Part shown: piece after piece, positions 40,701 through 49,600 of the stretch
Numbering within the stretch: the first letter of the stretch is position 1
Layout: each line of letters begins with the position of its first letter
From: Nissolia schottii
Taxonomy: Eukaryota; Streptophyta; Magnoliopsida; Fabales; Fabaceae
Length of the DNA: 64,000 nt
Assembly (NCBI GenBank): GCA_003254905.1
Contig: QANU01021229.1
Span: 99,203 to 163,202 of the forward strand
Reading direction: 5' to 3'
Notes under the pieces: model-generated
Databases searched by the model: none
What the model was told of the DNA's origin: nothing
What the model saw: only the letters and a program-made list of their open reading frames with translations
Program-made: the position numbers and the translations under genes

Positions 40701-42028
40701 AAAAAGTCTGACAAAGAACATCCTAAATCTTGAAGGACGAAGAGAGAAACATGCAATTGCGATTCACATCAGGAATCATAGATTTCAAAAGCCATGTCAT
40801 GATAAGAGAATCTTTGTCATCCCAAGCCTCGGAGAGGGTCATCCTTTTCAGGAGGAGTTCCCTCAATTTGGGTTAATTTCTGACGACCCTTAAGAGTGCA
40901 TTGGATAACTTGAGTCCACCGCAGATAATTTTTCCCATTTCAGTTTTAGGTAGAGCGTAGGACTGGAAGTTCAGTTGGGTTTGAAAGTGTAGGTGGTGGT
41001 TGGATAGTAAAAGGGGGTGTTTCAAGTTGCATGTTTAAACAGATGATAGTGGACTTGAAGAAGGTTCTGACTGGCATGAGAGTTGGTGGTATGTTTGCAA
41101 ATATTGTAATTATTTTCCTGACTAACCCCATATTGTCTCACTATATTTTTACTTGACAATCTGGTCTGCATCTTTAGCATTTTTAACTATGACAAGTGGC
41201 TAGGGAAATAGTTGGCATAATATTCAATTCTTTTTCGTTTTCCCCTTTTGATGTCATTGTGGAAATTTGTACTCTTTTGTGGGTTTCATTTGTAGGAAAG
41301 AGAAGAGCTCTGATACCACCTTCGTTAGGATATGTAAATGAGAACTTGAAGCCAATTCCTGAAGAGGTTAGTTTGATATGCACTTAATTACCGGGGGTGT
41401 AAAATGCACAAATCACTCTTGAGGTTTATCAAAATTGTACTCCACTTCAAACTATGTGCAAAATTACACTCCACTCTAATTTTGTTTTGCTACTAATAAC
41501 TAACAATCAATTAAATTTCTATTTGCATTTCTTTTTCATGTGTTTTCTATTTAGTGAAAACAGTAAAAATAGTAAAATCTTGTATGTTGATTTTATTTTC
41601 GGTGTTCACTATTTTTTTTGCAAAATCCTAAAACACAAAATAATATTTTAATGGTTTAATGTTTTCACTATTTCCTTCCGAAACTTTTGAAAACAAAAAA
41701 TACATGAAATAAAAAAAAGAAACCTAATAGATTGTTGGTGATCAATTGTAATGAAAAACTAGGATAAAATGTAATTTTACACAGTTTTGAGTGGAGTGTA
41801 ATTTTAACAACCTTCAAGGATGGTTTGTGCAATTTACCCTAATTACAATTCGCAAAGATAAAAAATGTCAATAGTGAAATTTGAATACAGTAATTTGTGA
41901 ACATTATTCTTGGTTAAATGCAGTTTGGTCCTCGGCGCAGCCTTTTCTCTCATGCACAGGAGCCTTTGGTATTTGAAGTTCAACTCTTGAAAAATTTGAG
42001 TCTTCCACCACCATCTGCATTAAACTAA
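34767..42028 (+). CDS. FKBP16-1: Thylakoid-lumen FKBP-type peptidyl-prolyl isomerase, FKBP16-1-like
   Basis: Eight exons join in phase into 222 codons plus TAA: 34767-34831, 35908-36099, 36221-36255, 36635-36728, 36937-36997, 38919-38964, 41296-41366 and 41924-42028. The N-terminus is a bipartite targeting peptide: Ser-rich start, then a twin arginine (RR, residues 51-52), a hydrophobic stretch and SPALAAP near 68-74, the mark of Tat import into the thylakoid lumen. The FKBP fold (about 97-216) shows FKLPSGVIIQ, VDGEGPEAHGGDLVEFNYV, STVDQFSGES, GLKEVLSGMRVGGKRRALIP and FGPRRSLFSHAQEPLVFEVQ. The order fits plant FKBP16-1, linked to photosystem I PsaL stability. Several lumenal FKBPs lack isomerase activity, so catalysis is not certain. 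A second copy of exon 6 lies at 41043-41088. Confidence 0.85.
35355..35545 (+). mobile_element. tRNA-derived SINE in FKBP intron 1
   Basis: A Pol III A box (TGGCATAGTTGG at 35365-35376) and B box (GAGTTCGATTT at 35408-35418) are spaced about 32 bases apart, as in tRNA-derived plant SINEs. A tRNA-unrelated body follows to about 35545. No tRNA cloverleaf closes, so it is not a tRNA gene. Target duplications were not resolved. Confidence 0.55.
37234..37400 (+). repeat. One-armed MITE fragment in FKBP intron 5
   Basis: The stretch starts TTAAATATGTTTTTAGTCCTT and carries GTTAACTGCTGACGTGCC, both typical of one end and the centre of the TTTTTAGTCCCTG MITE family also seen at 38491. The opposite arm is missing, so this is a truncated copy. 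Confidence 0.5.
37890..38261. mobile_element. Tourist/Harbinger-like MITE in FKBP intron 5
   Basis: Terminal inverted repeats GCTGTGTTTGGTTGCTGA and AACCAAACGCAGCC bound a 370-bp element. Both sides are flanked by a TTAA string, from which a 3-bp TTA/TAA duplication can be drawn. Such termini and target sites are usual for PIF/Harbinger (Tourist) MITEs. The body has repeated AGAC(A/T)-rich blocks such as AAATACAGAGACAAAATACA. Confidence 0.65.
38491..38718. mobile_element. Near-palindromic Mutator-like MITE with 9-bp target duplication
   Basis: The 228-bp element is flanked by perfect 9-bp direct repeats TATAATCAA at 38482-38490 and 38719-38727. Its arms (GGATTAATTAAG... and ...CTTAATTAACCC) are inverted copies over about 80-100 bases, sharing TTTTAGTCCCTGTAAAATGT, TTTGATTTTGGTCCCTGTG and GGACGGTGATG with their complements. 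A 9-bp duplication points to Mutator superfamily transposase. The perfect duplication suggests a fairly recent insertion. Confidence 0.9.
38900..39100 (+). repeat. 201-bp direct repeat, left copy, containing FKBP exon 6
   Basis: This segment, with the acceptor, the 46-base exon 6, the donor and intron sequence, recurs at 41024-41224 in the same orientation at about 91 percent identity by eye. The two copies directly flank the copia insertion. Confidence 0.9.
39101..41023. mobile_element. Rearranged, internally deleted Ty1-copia element in FKBP intron 6
   Basis: Plus-strand part: an LTR starts TGTTAATAT at 39102, the primer-binding site TGGTATCAGAGC (complementary to initiator tRNA-Met) is at 39298-39309, a leader follows, and gag starts at ATG 39735 (MAEYETPKETQT). 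Minus-strand part: an LTR (39971 down to about 39780) preceded by the polypurine tract TTGAGGGGGAG, then, upstream on the minus strand, RNase H (40422-40040; CDNKSAISIAHN, HDRTKHIEIDQHFIKEKL) and gag (40900-40313; DYYGTLTGLWTELDQY, LGKEKLPSLFEV). Protease, integrase and reverse transcriptase are missing. The minus part ends at 41023 near the gag start. The LTRs are only about 80 percent alike by eye. Confidence 0.85.
40040..40930 (-). pseudogene. Copia gag joined to RNase H
   Basis: Gag of the UBN2/retrotran_gag family reads from about 40930 to 40313, with a frame change near 40750. It is followed by an RNase H frame at 40422-40040 that begins just after the gag part ends, in another frame. 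Everything between (protease, integrase, reverse transcriptase) was deleted, so the junction near 40330-40420 is a deletion scar. The RNase H retains WRSxKQNV-like, DNKSAISIA and TKHIEID motifs. Confidence 0.8.
41024..41224 (+). repeat. 201-bp direct repeat, right copy, with duplicate FKBP exon 6
   Basis: The duplicate exon at 41043-41088 keeps the AAACAG acceptor and the GGTG|GTATG donor and encodes MIVDLKKVLTGMRVG, against MIVGLKEVLSGMRVG in the left copy. Both are 46 bases long, phase 0 to 1, so using both at once shifts the frame. The Gly-to-Asp and Glu-to-Lys changes fall in the conserved GLKEVL segment, so the left copy is the better candidate for the normal protein. Confidence 0.85.
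41392..41839. mobile_element. MITE in FKBP intron 7 with 7-bp target duplication
   Basis: Direct repeats TAATTAC at 41385-41391 and 41840-41846 flank a 448-bp element. Its ends are inverted: GGGTGTAAAATGCACAAATC and, reversed from the right, GGGTAAATTGCACAAACC, continuing for about 80 bases with ACTCCACT-CAAA-GTG-AAAATTACA motifs. The centre is AT-rich. A 7-9-bp duplication with long arms fits a Mutator- or hAT-like MITE. Confidence 0.8.
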
Positions 42029-42344
42029 ATTAATTATTATATTTCTATTGTTAACCTGCATTTCGTTGCTTTATGTTAAGCTACAAATTCTTTATAAAAT
42101 TAGAGTTGTGTTTGAAAGGATGAAAGGGGAAGGGTGGGAGAAGAAAGAGTTATAAATGTAAAGAAGTTATCTTTTTCGGTGTTTAAATTATGCACTACAC
42201 GGTGGGAAGCGGAAAGAAACGCTTGAATCTGCTTGGTAACATAACTCACATAAAGTTCAATGACATCGATGGACCGAGTAATGTTCCAAACAGGACAAAA
42301 TTGGTCCTAGAATCGTGCCCGTTAAAATGATAATGAAGAGTTGA
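42029..42344. other. 3' UTR of FKBP gene and spacer
   Basis: Probable 3' UTR to about 42110, then unannotated sequence with no frame or repeat relation seen. Confidence 0.3.
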
Positions 42345-42545
42345 GACTACAAGTGTATAATTTATGTTTTTAACCCAAAAAGGCTTTGTAACGAAAATTT
42401 TGATTTTGCATTTTCACCCCAAATTAAGGTTTCGCTTTTTATAAAAGGTAAATTAAAATGATTATCTTTTGTAAAACGGTGATTAGTTAATTATTAACAT
42501 TAAATTTAGTGATTTATTTAAAAATAATCACCCTCATTTTCTCTC
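42345..42545 (+). repeat. Repeat shared with 58148-58345
   Basis: About 200 bases, starting CAAGTGTATAATTTATGTTT and ending in AATAATCACC followed by CATTTTCTCTCTC, recur at 58148-58345 with only a few changes. At the second site they are fused directly to the truncated nonautonomous element, so the order there is rearranged relative to this locus. Confidence 0.85.
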
Positions 42546-42564
42546 TCAATTTTCAATTCTGCAG

Positions 42565-42690
42565 CGGTTACATTCCCCAACCGCTTCAAACAGGATTAAT
42601 ACGCAGCGGTTTACAAGGAACGGCTGCGATATAGCTAATAACAGCGGCAGTTCCCACGAGCTGCCGCAAAATGTAAACCGGCGGCAATTT
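42565..42690. repeat. Cluster of GCGGCAG/CAGCGGTT motifs
   Basis: Short related GC-rich motifs crowd this interval in both orientations: CAGCGGTT, AACCGCT, ACGCAGCGGTTTACA, CGGCTGCGATA, AGCGGCAGTT, GAGCTGCCGC and CCGGCGGCAATT. Such arrays are typical of the subterminal region of CACTA or other DNA transposons. The right boundary continues into the block duplicated at 61128. Confidence 0.45.
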
Positions 42691-43897
42691 AGCCTAATCG
42701 CCACGAATACAGTGCTGCAATTTGCCTGACTTGGTGTTGTGATATAACAAGATGAAGCATATCTTAGTGGCTGAGAGACAAGGAAAAAAAAAGACGAAAA
42801 CCAACACCAAAGCCACCAAACGCAAACCCTTATGCAGCAGCCAACAACATGAATCAGGCGTAGATGATCGGAGAGGATGGCAGAGCATAGGTGGATATGG
42901 GAGGTGATTCGCGCATTAGCGGCAGCCCGGGAAAAGCGAGATTGTCTTCTTCTTCTTCATGGTTGCCACCCATAGTTATGTACTTGGACATGGAGGTGGA
43001 GGGGAGAAGTGAGGGTGTAACTGGTTAAGGGTTGATCGATGACAATAAAGGTCAATGATGATGGCAACTTACAATCCTTCTTGTGCAAATGCTTTTGTTA
43101 CTTATTCTCAGACAAATACAGCCAAAAGATGAAGAAGAAAAAAGAACACAATATGTTCTGAATTTGTTTATTCATTAGTTTATCTTCAAATTTTTAATAA
43201 CATAAATTTCTTAAGAAAATAAATACATGGCAGAGCTAGAAATTTTTTTTTAAGGGAAACCAATGCTAAATAATTAAAATTGTGTAGATTTTAATATATA
43301 TCTTTTAAATTTTATTTAGCCTAAAAAATTATTTTAAAAAAAACATAAGATATAAAAGGAAAATACACACTCCAAAATGAAAAACTCAAAAAACATATAC
43401 GTACACATTAGCTTGACTTTAAAAATAATAATTATTTTTAAAAGGTTGAAATATCACAAATACTCATAATTTTATAAGGAAACATAGAATTATGTAATGC
43501 TCGGCTCACTTTAGATTTCTTTAAAATTATATTTTAATGTCAAACCAATACATTCAAAAACCAAACATGAAAAATATACAATGACTATAATTTTCTCATC
43601 CAGTTGTGAGAAATCCATTCTCTTTCTCTTTTTATCAAGATAAAAACATTGAAAAATAAAAATTGTTGGGGGTAGAAAAATAGAAGGAAGAGTATTTAAT
43701 TTGGGCTATTAAAACATTGAGATCAATTAGATTTTTTGAGTATAGGTATATAAAATATTTTTGAAGACCAAGTAAAAAAAGTGTAGTTTTTATTTTTAAA
43801 AAAAAATTTCAGGGCCACAACCACCGGTCAACACTATGAGGAGATGCCCCTGCATAAATAGCAATGGTGGATCTTATATTAACGTAAATATAAAAAA

Positions 43898-44734
43898 GGG
43901 TTAATACTCAAGTTAGTCCCCAAAATGAGTCTCGAATCCCAACTTGATCCTTAAAAAAATAAAGTAACAACTTAATCATTAAAATTTTTTTTTCTATTAC
44001 CCACGTTAATCCTGCCGTCCAATTACTTTATGACAGAAGTGACATGTCACTTAAATGAGTCACTTTATCTCCCCTCTCTCCTAGTCAATATGATGAAATC
44101 CCTATTCTACCACCACCAAACTATCAAATTGCATTCTACCCTTTTCTGCCATGTCATCATCTTCTTCTTCCTCTCCTATTACATCTCCACCCCTTCCTGC
44201 TGCCACCCTCACCCACTAGCACCCCTACCTTGCCACCCCAAGCCTAACCCCCCACCACCCCATTCCCACCAATAGCATCACATTTCTTCTTCCCCCACCC
44301 ATCTCCTGCCCCTTTATCAACCCTACCCCCACCAACTCCATAGCAAGCAACTACACCCACCCTTACCATAGCCACTACCTTCACCAGACTCCCATAAAAA
44401 ACCACCAACTCCACAAGCACAACCATCCCACCACCATTATTGCACCTCNNNNNNNNNNNNNNNNNNNNNNNNNNNNNNNNNNNNNNNNNNNNNNNNNNNN
44501 NNNNNNNNNNNNNNNNNNNNNNNNNNNNNNNNNNNNNNNNNNNNNNNNNNNNNNNNNNNNNNNNNNNNNNNNNNNNNNNNNNNNNNNNNNNNNNNNNNNN
44601 CTTCACAGAGCAAATGAACGGAGGGATTAATGTGGGTAGCAAAATTTTTATAGAGATTAAGTTAGAACTTTATTTTTTTTAGGGACCAAGTTGTGCTGTG
44701 AGACATTTTTTAGGGACTAACTTGATTATTAACC
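43898..44734. mobile_element. Nonautonomous DNA element (copy A) with 152-base assembly gap
   Basis: Ends are inverted: GGGTTAATACTCAAGTTAGT and, reversed from the right, GGTTAATAATCAAGTTAGTC. The flanks TATAAAAAA (43889-43897) and TGTAAAAAA (44735-44743) look like a 9-bp target duplication with one change, as for Mutator-like elements. The interior is an unusual CCACC-rich, purine-poor stretch (44090-44448) followed by 152 N (44449-44600). Frames through it (Pro/His/Leu-rich) are artefacts of composition. Confidence 0.75.
44449..44600. other. Assembly gap (152 N)
   Basis: A run of N inside the nonautonomous element. The paralogue at 62177-63000 has about 824 bases between the same flanking sequences, so the gap may be underestimated, or this copy may be a shorter variant. 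Confidence 0.95.
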
Positions 44735-45764
44735 TGTAAAAAAATTTCTCATATGCTTGACAAATTTTCTAAATATGAAAATCTTCCAAAAATTATATTT
44801 AGCGCGGATTTGTTCTATGATTATATTATCTCATACAAACTAAAGCAAATAAAAAACTCGTGGTTATTTTCAAAATAATTTGTACAATGTTTTATTTAGC
44901 TAAATCCTGAAATATAAAATTTTAGGCTTGTTGCATTGATGTGATTTATCTTTCTCAAGTCAACTTTCTTATCTCATTGTTGTAGTTGTAAGTACTTGAA
45001 ATCATAGTAACTTCATAAATAGACCTATATAACTATGGAAGCTTTTATCATATTCCAATGTACGAGTTCAATGCTATGCTTAAATAACTTAGTATCACAC
45101 ATAGTTACTAAACTTGACCTGGTGGTCGACTCGACCGCACCACTGAGTCAAAAGATTACTAAGTCACTTGCTGAACTGAATTTAATTAAATAAATTTATA
45201 AAAATATATTAAAATTTAAAAAATTTAATAGATACATTAAATTTAAATAAATAGATTAATTTTTTGTCACACAATAATATATTAATACCATAATAATATT
45301 TTTATATCTCATAAAAATACTTTCAAGAATTGAGAAGCATAATAATATTAATTTTTTTTATTTGCAATATTTTTGCAATTTTAAAACCAATATGTTGTTT
45401 ATATTGTTGTTTGCATATATACTACACATCATAGTTGAATGATGCAAACTAAGTTTTAGTTGATTTTATGTAAAATCAGTACCAAGAACCACTAAAGACG
45501 ACGAATTAAGAAAAATAACCAATAACATTTATTAAAAGAGGAAAAATAGTACAACACTGAAAAAAATTGTGACCAACAATAAACTTGCACCCATGAATAG
45601 CCACTGCCTTAGCCCCTTCGACATGGTCATCAAGGCTAAGGAAGTAACTAACCCAGTGATAGCACAATAAACCCTAAGAATAACTATTGGCCACCAAGAT
45701 TGCTCCAAGATTCGCTCCGACCCCTAATACCTTAATTATACTATAAGAAATGTTGTGCCTATAG

Positions 45765-46664
45765 TCATACCCAATCAAGTTCATAAGAGAAAAATGATGA
45801 GCTAGTCATCTGGAATCCTTGAAAGCCTCTAAATATATCATAGGTTGGATAAAGAAACGGATGGTTGAGAAGCATGTTGGCTGTCCATCTGTCGCTAGGG
45901 TTTGTAGCAAAGCACTTGCTCAAGAAATCTTTACAATCTTGGCGTAGTCCATCTGGTATCTTTGGTGCTTCTTTAAGGAACCCAAGCTTAAACATTAAGC
46001 TCTCTTTAGTATGAAGGTTGCCCCATGCAGGTGACCCAGTGATCATTTCAATTACCATGCACCCAAGAGACCATATATCCAATGGTGTATCAACACGACC
46101 CATGACTGATTCTGGCGACATGTAAAGCGGTGTCCCTTTGAACCCTATCTTCCCAGCATCAGCGTTGACTTTCTCGTCTTTAGCCCTAGACAACCCAAAG
46201 TCTGCAATCTTCACGTGATATCTTGCGCCACGTTCAGATGAAGGGAAGAGAAGGACGTTGTCTGGCTTGAGATCGCAATGAACGATTCCTTCTTTATGAA
46301 TGCAAGAAAGCCCTTTTAAAAGTGTTCGAGTATATATTCTTGCCTCATCCTCCGAGAGCGGCTTCTTCTTGATTAAGCTTCCTAGAGAACCATGAGGAGC
46401 AAACTCCATGAGAAGATTATCGATTAGACGTCCGTTTTGATCCACAGTGGCCTGGCTCCCGATGCATTGAACTATTTCTTCACAACCAAGGAACAATTTC
46501 AACGTTTCTTTTTCTTTCTTTAGTGAAAATGCAGAGTTGGGCCTTGAACTACTCTTGACTGCTACCACTCGTCCAATTTCTTGTTCTGGGGTAACCATAA
46601 CAGCTAGGTAGACTATGCCGTAAGAACCCATCCCCAATATCCTTAAGTTAATCCATTTGGCCAT
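45765..46664 (-). CDS. MAPKKK-type (MEKK-like) Ser/Thr protein kinase
   Basis: A single-exon kinase domain of 299 codons from ATG 46664 is nearly the whole protein. Visible elements: Gly-rich loop GMGSYG (11-16), AVK with Lys37, catalytic HCDLKPDN (129-136), DFG (155-157), GTPLYMSPE (177-185), DIWSLGCMVIEM (196-207) and the late SDRW arginine (259). HCD in place of HRD and the GTPLYMSPE loop are usual in small plant MAPKKKs of the MAPKKK17-20 group, which I take as the nearest family; these phosphorylate MKKs in stress and ABA signalling. The frame stays open upstream of the ATG to a good acceptor at 46700, where it joins in phase with a possible exon at 47517-47388. The 3' flank lies in a duplicated block. 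Confidence 0.85.
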   Translation of the reverse strand: MAKWINLRILGMGSYGIVYLAVMVTPEQEIGRVVAVKSSSRPNSAFSLKKEKETLKLFLGCEEIVQCIGSQATVDQNGRLIDNLLMEFAPHGSLGSLIKKKPLSEDEARIYTRTLLKGLSCIHKEGIVHCDLKPDNVLLFPSSERGARYHVKIADFGLSRAKDEKVNADAGKIGFKGTPLYMSPESVMGRVDTPLDIWSLGCMVIEMITGSPAWGNLHTKESLMFKLGFLKEAPKIPDGLRQDCKDFLSKCFATNPSDRWTANMLLNHPFLYPTYDIFRGFQGFQMTSSSFFSYELDWV

Positions 46665-46766
46665 GTTTCCCTTCTTTTGTTCCTCTTTGTGTGATGTACC
46701 TGAAAGTGTAATGATGCAATGATAATGAACAACTGTTATACTATTATTTCCGCAATATAATGACAT

Positions 46767-49600
46767 TAATTGGAGCTCAATATAAAGGATTAGAGATAAT
46801 TCAAATAGATGGATAGTTCAGATGATTTCAACGAGAGATTCTAAAGATCATTTGATCCTAGAAAGATTTGACGAAATAATAAGAGACATCACAAAAAGAA
46901 AAGAAAAAAAATTTATATCAAGAATTTAAGGTAACTTTTAAATGATCTTGAGAAATAAAAGAAGTACAAATCATTATCATCACTGTGATAAGATGTTTAA
47001 AAATGTGAGATTAAGCATTGATATATAATTAATATATTTTTTATTTTAAGTTTTTAAGCCCGGTCCCTACAATCTAGATTTGTCCCTAACTTAAATGTCA
47101 GTTAATATAAGTTTAAAAGAGTGTCAATTCCTGTTAACTAACTATCAACCATCACTACGAACCATGCATATTTATCACTCTTCTAATCAATGAAAATATT
47201 TTTTTAGGAAAAAGGGAAACATAACGAAGGAAAAGGAAAATAAAAAAAAGAACGACCATTATACCATTATAACACAGTTAAAGAAAAAACATAAGAAGGA
47301 AAGAGTGATAAAGTTTTGAACAAATAAAAATAGGATGGTGTTATTTCGAAACATAGGATAGACAATATTGCTTGCGTGATGAGTCACCTCTGAATAACAT
47401 GCGAGGGAGTTGAGGGGCGCGACCAAGGGGCAATGTACCGAGGCGGGCGGTAGGCTGTGTAGGCGCCACGTAATAATGACAGCAACGACGGCAGGTGTTA
47501 TCGGCGGCAGAGTTCATGGCGGTGGAACAACGACGTACGGTTTATCAGTGACTTAAGCTATCGATCGGCAGTTCTTCAGGCAGGACGGTGGTGTTGTCAT
47601 AAATGAGAGCTAGCAGTGATGAAATGTGTTGTGAATAAGAATAGGGGTGCGTCTCTTATTTATATGAGAGGTGGGTGGGTCAATGGAAGGATTGTAAATT
47701 TAGATAAAATGATAACAACCTTTTAAATTTTAACCGTAGGATCAGAGGATGAGTGAGATTTCCTCAAGCGGTTTTGTTGGTGCATGTTGTAAAGCCACTT
47801 TCTTTGGGTGTTGTTATTGGACAAGATAATTTCAAACAAATTAAAGTGAACAAGTTGAGTTTCTTTTTTGGTGAAAGATCACTGAACAAAGTTGCCAAAA
47901 CTAAATAACTTAACCCAAACTAAATAGTGAAAAAAAGTTAAATAAATTAAGGGACTGCATATTTGTCAACCTATAAAATTATTTTATAACGTAATACACT
48001 TTTGTTTAGTATCAAATTTAAGGGAAAATTTAGGATTTGCAAAAATTAAATTTAAATAAGTTTTTTTTCTTTCTAAAATGTTATTTGCAAAAATTGCATT
48101 ACATAAAACTACTTCCTCTTTTTTCTTAAATAACTGTTCATCTTTTAAATTATATAATGGAGAGGGTATGCAGGTGAGAATTGCGAAAGAGATAATAATT
48201 AAGTAGTAAGTGTAATTTTATATAATACTCTTAAATTTGGGGACTAAAACTTAATCTCACGAATTTATTATGGATCCGAAACAAATTTTCTGCGTGAACC
48301 TTATTGATTTATAAAATAATAAATTATAATTAGAAATTTGGATATTTATAAAGATATTTTAATATTTTATAAAGTTATTAAACTTTAATAAATATGACTG
48401 TTAGGAAATAAATGACAAAGAGAAATAAAATAAATTTTAACGAGGAGAGAAATTTGATGAATTTTAGAGGCGATAGTTCATAGAATTACTAATTTGATCA
48501 GTTATTTTTCAAATTCGATAGAAATATTGGTTCACAAAATTAGAACTTCAATTCTATGTATTATGTCAAACGCAAAAAAGTTATAATTAAGAGACCCAAA
48601 ATTCTAATTTCATACTCTATTCTTGATGCCAAATGCACACTACATAATTTTGTTAGTTACTATAGCATTTATTTGAAATCCGATTTTCAAATTTCTCAAT
48701 CAGCCTGAATTTGTGACATGTTGTACTTGTTGTGTATGATCTTCAAATCCCACGTGGTGACACTTTAAAATATATACATTGCTAGTAGCATTTTTATATT
48801 TTGGTTTTTATAAGCAATCCTCATAAGTTATTCATGTAGTCCCATTAATTCAATGGTAGAGTTAATGGAAAGTGGTTGTTGTACCTTAGGTTGCATTTAA
48901 TTGCTGATATAAGGTAAATACAGGGACACGTGGATAAAAAATCTTACTTAGTTATGAAGATAAGTACAAAAACTTATGTTTTAAGTGTAAAGACTATCTA
49001 CACTGAGTTATTAACTTGTGGTGGCAAAATACTCTTAAACTCAAAGTCTAACCCATCTCAGCCAAATTGATAAAAATTTCTAATTTTATTATGTTATTTA
49101 GTTTTAATTATTTATTTTTAATTCTTGTGATCAATAATATTTTGATATTCAATTTAATTTTATTTATATTTCTATATTATTTATTTCATTTACGAGCAAC
49201 ATTTTCAACAATTAAACAAAAATATAAAATATGGTCTTCATCTTTTTTTCCTTTTTCTCATGCTAGGTTGTTGCTTAAAAATACAATTTTTTTTTTCTAA
49301 TGTAAGTGCAGTGTAAATTTTATTGCTATGAGGACCAGAGATTGACCTCATAAATTGGAGAAACAAACATAGGAGGAATATTTTACTGTTGGCATCCCAA
49401 TAAATATATAATTTTTTAATGGAATTCTCACCAAAGAAAGCTATCGCCCAAAAATAATTTTTTTTAAACACTTTAGATAACATGAAAATAGGCATAAATT
49501 GGCAATTTAATTAAGTTCTATAAAATTTTGTAGAATTGTAACCGTTTTTACTATGACAAAATATCTCAAATCACATAATTAATTGAATTTTACTATGACA
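46767..49600. other. Kinase upstream region and AT-rich spacer
   Basis: Apart from the possible exon at 47388-47517 and the GC-rich island around it (47390-47620), the DNA is AT-rich and without genes. A stretch at 48888-49010 (TTGCATTTAATTGCTGATAT, AAATACAGGGACACG, AAGTACAAAAACTTATG) resembles a decayed piece of the Tourist-like MITE at 37890. Confidence 0.35.
47388..47517 (-). other. Possible upstream exon of the kinase gene
   Basis: In a GC-rich island, minus-strand ATG 47517 opens 43 codons (MNSAADNTCRRCC...) and reaches a donor (AGAG|GTGACT). Splicing to the acceptor before 46699 (TTTCAG|GTACATC) keeps the frame into the kinase, adding 55 residues. A TATA-like ATATAAATA lies upstream on the same strand near 47657-47668. 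Small plant MAPKKKs usually start just before the kinase domain, so this may instead be a 5' UTR exon or a coincidence. Confidence 0.3.

Larger units (their letters stand above)
42672..45720 (+). repeat. Large dispersed duplication, copy A
   Basis: Sequence from about 42672 to 45700 recurs at 61128-64000 in the same order and orientation, with deletions of about 330 bases (42735-43067) and 400 bases (43215-43610) in the other copy. A middle part, 43481-44445, also recurs at 57232-58147. There is no host gene in the block apart from the kinase 3' flank at its right end. The copies differ by scattered substitutions. Confidence 0.85.

Noticed and set aside
44030-44682. Pro/His/Leu-rich open frames over and around the N run, and their relatives at 57791-58210 and 61825-62268
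   Set aside because: They are products of CCACC-rich composition inside a nonautonomous element, shift between copies, and in one case translate through N.
46665-46766. Kinase start at ATG 46766
   Set aside because: The added residues cross a good splice acceptor (TTTCAG before 46699) and have no kinase homology. ATG 46664 sits right before the kinase domain.
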